Made by a program: the position numbers and the translations under genes
Shown here: piece by piece, positions 7,504 through 8,503 of the stretch
How positions within the stretch are numbered: the stretch's first letter is position 1
Layout of the letters: every line of letters begins with the position of its first letter
The notes under the pieces: generated by a model
Seen by the model: the letters and a program-made list of their open reading frames with translations, nothing else
The model's database searches: none
Told to the model about the DNA's origin: nothing
From: UBA9300 sp032260385
GTDB lineage: Bacteria > Bacteroidota > Bacteroidia > Bacteroidales > VadinHA17
Assembly (NCBI GenBank): GCA_032260385.1
Contig: JAVVEL010000058.1
Coordinates: forward strand, 1-8,503
Length of the DNA stretch: 8,503 nucleotides
Direction: 5' to 3'

Positions 7504-7784
7504 AACCCGATTTTCCGTAAGTTTTTTTTTAAGAAATCATTCTCGATCTCCAACTGTCCGATCTTTGCATACAGCTTCTCCGGATCAACCTCAGATTCTG
7601 CCTCCGATTTCTTATCAAATACAGCGGCAGATTTTTCTAAAAATTCATTCTTCCACTTACTGATCATGGTAGGATGAACTTCATATCGATTGGATAATTC
7701 AGCAAGAGATTCTCGCTCCTTGAGCGCCTCAATTGCCACTTGCGCTTTAAATGCACTGGTAAATTTTCTTCTTGATTTTTTCAT
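7500..7784 (-). CDS. IS3-family transposase OrfA (DNA-binding part)
   Basis: This 94-residue protein begins MKKSRRKFTSAFKAQVAIEA, the classic opening of IS3-family OrfA (HTH_Tnp_1). A helix-turn-helix (LAELSNRYEVHPTMISKWK, about residues 27-45) should bind the IS ends. Residues 69-90 (KLYAKIGQLEIENDFLKK) form a leucine-zipper-like coiled coil for oligomerisation. The frame ends with TGA overlapping the orfB ATG. It starts at ATG 7784, 68 bases inside the inferred IS end. Its initiation region is directly preceded by the 3' arm of a hairpin (7789-7829), which may restrict translation from read-through transcripts. Confidence 0.95.
   Translation of the reverse strand: MKKSRRKFTSAFKAQVAIEALKERESLAELSNRYEVHPTMISKWKNEFLEKSAAVFDKKSEAESEVDPEKLYAKIGQLEIENDFLKKNLRKIGL
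7521..7532 (-). other. Programmed -1 ribosomal frameshift site (slippery A-run) for OrfAB
   Basis: In minus-strand sense the codons are TTA AAA AAA AAC, a run of nine A followed by C. A -1 slip here moves ribosomes from the orfA frame into the orfB frame, which is open on both sides of the run and reads FLKKKLTENRVMIQ. This is the usual way IS3-family elements make the active fusion transposase. I did not identify a definite downstream stimulatory pseudoknot. Confidence 0.82.
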
Positions 7785-7788
7785 AATT

Positions 7789-7829
7789 CACTGGTTAAAA
7801 TTAATACTTTGTTTTCAACTTAACCAGTG
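7789..7829 (-). promoter_or_regulatory. Hairpin in orfA leader that could mask the start region
   Basis: In minus-strand sense CACTGGTTAA (7829-7820) is followed 21 bases later by its perfect complement TTAACCAGTG (7798-7789), which ends 4 bases before the orfA ATG (7784). A transcript entering from the interrupted gene would include both arms and could fold so that the ribosome landing zone is in the stem. A transcript begun inside the IS after the first arm would not. Similar protective structures are known in IS10 and IS50; the function here is inferred. Confidence 0.55.
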
Positions 7830-8054
7830 GTCCCAATTTTGGGGAGTATTATAGTCTTTCTGAACAAGTTGCTGGCCGAGCCTCTTTAGTGTGTTTTCGG
7901 CTTCACCGATATACACCAGATCTTTTGTTTCTCCACGACCAAAGAGGAGGTAAACTCCCGGATTGGCTAAGTCTGGACGATCAACACAATCCTTTACATT
8001 GATCCTTGGAATTTTATAAGCCTTTCCAGTCCAGTTTGATAATTCGCAAGTCAT
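7815..8054 (-). pseudogene. GIY-YIG nuclease gene, N-terminal fragment (interrupted by IS)
   Basis: The 79-codon frame carries the first half of a GIY-YIG nuclease: SNWTGKAYKIPR (6-17), then NPGVYLLFG (31-39, the GIY strand), LVYIGEAENTLKRLGQQL (46-63, the YIG strand and catalytic Arg58). Native sequence ends at QKD (65-67). The last 12 residues come from the IS end and finish at a stop within it. With the C-terminal piece the original protein would have been about 264 residues, a normal length for a GIY-YIG/DUF4357 protein. The start is unclear: ATG at 8054 begins later than expected, and five codons further upstream (D-T-N-G-R) look native before a TAA at 8072-8070. The 5' end may therefore also be damaged. 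Confidence 0.87.
7825..7848. repeat. IS3-family terminal inverted repeat, orfA side
   Basis: Read inward on the minus strand it is TACTCCCC, then AAAATTG, then GGACCACTG. It matches the opposite end (6486-6509) at 20 of 24 positions. The CCACTG part is also the beginning of the leader hairpin arm (7820-7829). Confidence 0.88.
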
Positions 8055-8104
8055 CCTTCCATTAGTATCTTAACAATAATGTTCGTGTAATATTTGGCAA
8101 AAGT

Positions 8105-8503
8105 TTAATAATTCAATGCCGGGATCAATACTGTTTCTTTAAGCTTTTCAGCAGTAATAACAAGTTCTTTACCCAACCTCGTCAAATGGTATTTGTATGT
8201 TTTCCTAGCTTTTTTTATAAGCCCAAATACTTTCAGCCGTTTAATAAGTCTTGATATCTTTCCTGTATTAAACCCGGGTATCCTCATTCTTATGTCTTTG
8301 TTTCTGAATCCAGAGATATTGTATTCTCCTCTTAGAACAGTAAGCAATAAAGACAGATCTGTATCACAAAACAAGTTGAACCCCTTGTATTTTCTATTAT
8401 TCTCTTGCTTTGATCTGGTTACCTTATCTAGCCTTTTACGTCCGGCTTCTTTGTTGTCAAAAGCCGAAATAAATTCTAAATACCGCTTATTTGAAGCCTT
8501 GAA
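8105..8503 (-). CDS. Winged-helix protein, C-terminal 132 residues (start outside window)
   Basis: The frame is open from the window edge to TAA at 8107-8105, so this is the tail of a longer protein. A TTG at 8374 is an internal codon, not a convincing start, because similar-looking sequence continues upstream of it (SNKRYLEFISAFDN near the edge). The visible part ends in a winged helix: LLLTVLRGEYNISGFRNKDI, then NTGKISRLIKRLKVFGLIKK as the recognition helix region, then TYKYHLTRLGKEL as the wing. I recall this arrangement from the C-terminus of a widespread uncharacterised family of several hundred residues, sometimes labelled MarR-like, but cannot confirm it. It is on the same strand as the GIY-YIG gene, whose first plausible codon lies 50 bases downstream. 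DNA or RNA binding is likely; the role is unknown. Confidence 0.75.
   Translation of the reverse strand, partial: FKASNKRYLEFISAFDNKEAGRKRLDKVTRSKQENNRKYKGFNLFCDTDLSLLLTVLRGEYNISGFRNKDIRMRIPGFNTGKISRLIKRLKVFGLIKKARKTYKYHLTRLGKELVITAEKLKETVLIPALNY

Larger units (their letters stand above)
6480..7852 (-). mobile_element. Complete IS3-family insertion sequence inserted in a GIY-YIG nuclease gene
   Basis: The element carries orfA and orfB in the -1 relationship typical of the IS3 family. Both ends are present as imperfect inverted repeats (6486-6509 and 7825-7848). Outer limits are inferred from the target gene: AGT occurs at 6477-6479 and 7853-7855, and deleting one copy plus everything between rejoins the GIY-YIG frame as K-D-F-W-N-E-A. 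A 3-bp duplication is within the range known for this family. Under this choice the element is 1373 bp, with 6 and 4 unpaired bases outside the repeat core (TACTCCCC). The exact termini are therefore uncertain by a few bases. orfA, orfB and the frameshift site look intact, suggesting a recent and possibly active copy. Confidence 0.9.

Noticed and set aside
7468..7677. Plus-strand open frame antisense to orfA/orfB
   Set aside because: Shadow of the transposase genes; no recognisable features.
1..8503. CRISPR array, tRNA, rRNA or riboswitch
   Set aside because: No regularly spaced repeats, tRNA cloverleaf or rRNA-like stretch was noticed on either strand.

Overview
The window reads as chromosomal DNA from a member of the Bacteroidota. 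The clues are a FISUMP-domain lipoprotein with Ig-like and Fn3-like modules, weak or absent Shine-Dalgarno sequences, and the style of the insertion sequences. This is inference from gene content; no rRNA or tRNA is present. Every gene lies on the minus strand, so transcription runs from high to low coordinates.

Layout in transcription order: (1) 8503-8105, C-terminal part of a winged-helix protein whose start is outside the window. (2) A GIY-YIG/DUF4357 nuclease gene, cut into an N-terminal piece (8054-7815) and a C-terminal piece (6507-5884) by (3) a complete IS3-family element, about 6480-7852, with orfA, orfB, a -1 frameshift site, 24-bp terminal inverted repeats and two internal hairpin structures. 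(4) 5870-4959, an uncharacterised protein with two similar winged-helix-like modules joined to a PD-(D/E)xK-type nuclease domain. (5) 4912-3584, an Ig-like/FISUMP lipoprotein. (6) 3562-413, an apparently intact 1049-residue type I restriction R subunit (HsdR). (7) 404 to beyond position 1, one end of an IS1595-family element with the first 121 codons of its transposase, starting 8 bp after the hsdR stop codon.

hsdR, the lipoprotein gene, the nuclease gene and the GIY-YIG gene are closely packed (gaps of 21, 46 and 13 bp) and probably formed one transcription unit in the accessory region of a type I restriction-modification locus. No hsdM or hsdS is visible; if present they lie outside the window, most likely above 8503, or have been lost. 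HsdR cannot restrict without those partners. The GIY-YIG accessory nuclease has been inactivated: the IS separates the GIY-YIG/Arg half of the active site from the Glu half. Removing the IS and one copy of a 3-bp duplication rejoins the reading frame at a K-D-F-W-N-E-A sequence.

The least familiar parts are the duplicated winged-helix/nuclease protein and the presence of a predicted surface lipoprotein between it and hsdR. These are the best candidates for an undescribed restriction-linked accessory module, but function cannot be established from sequence alone.
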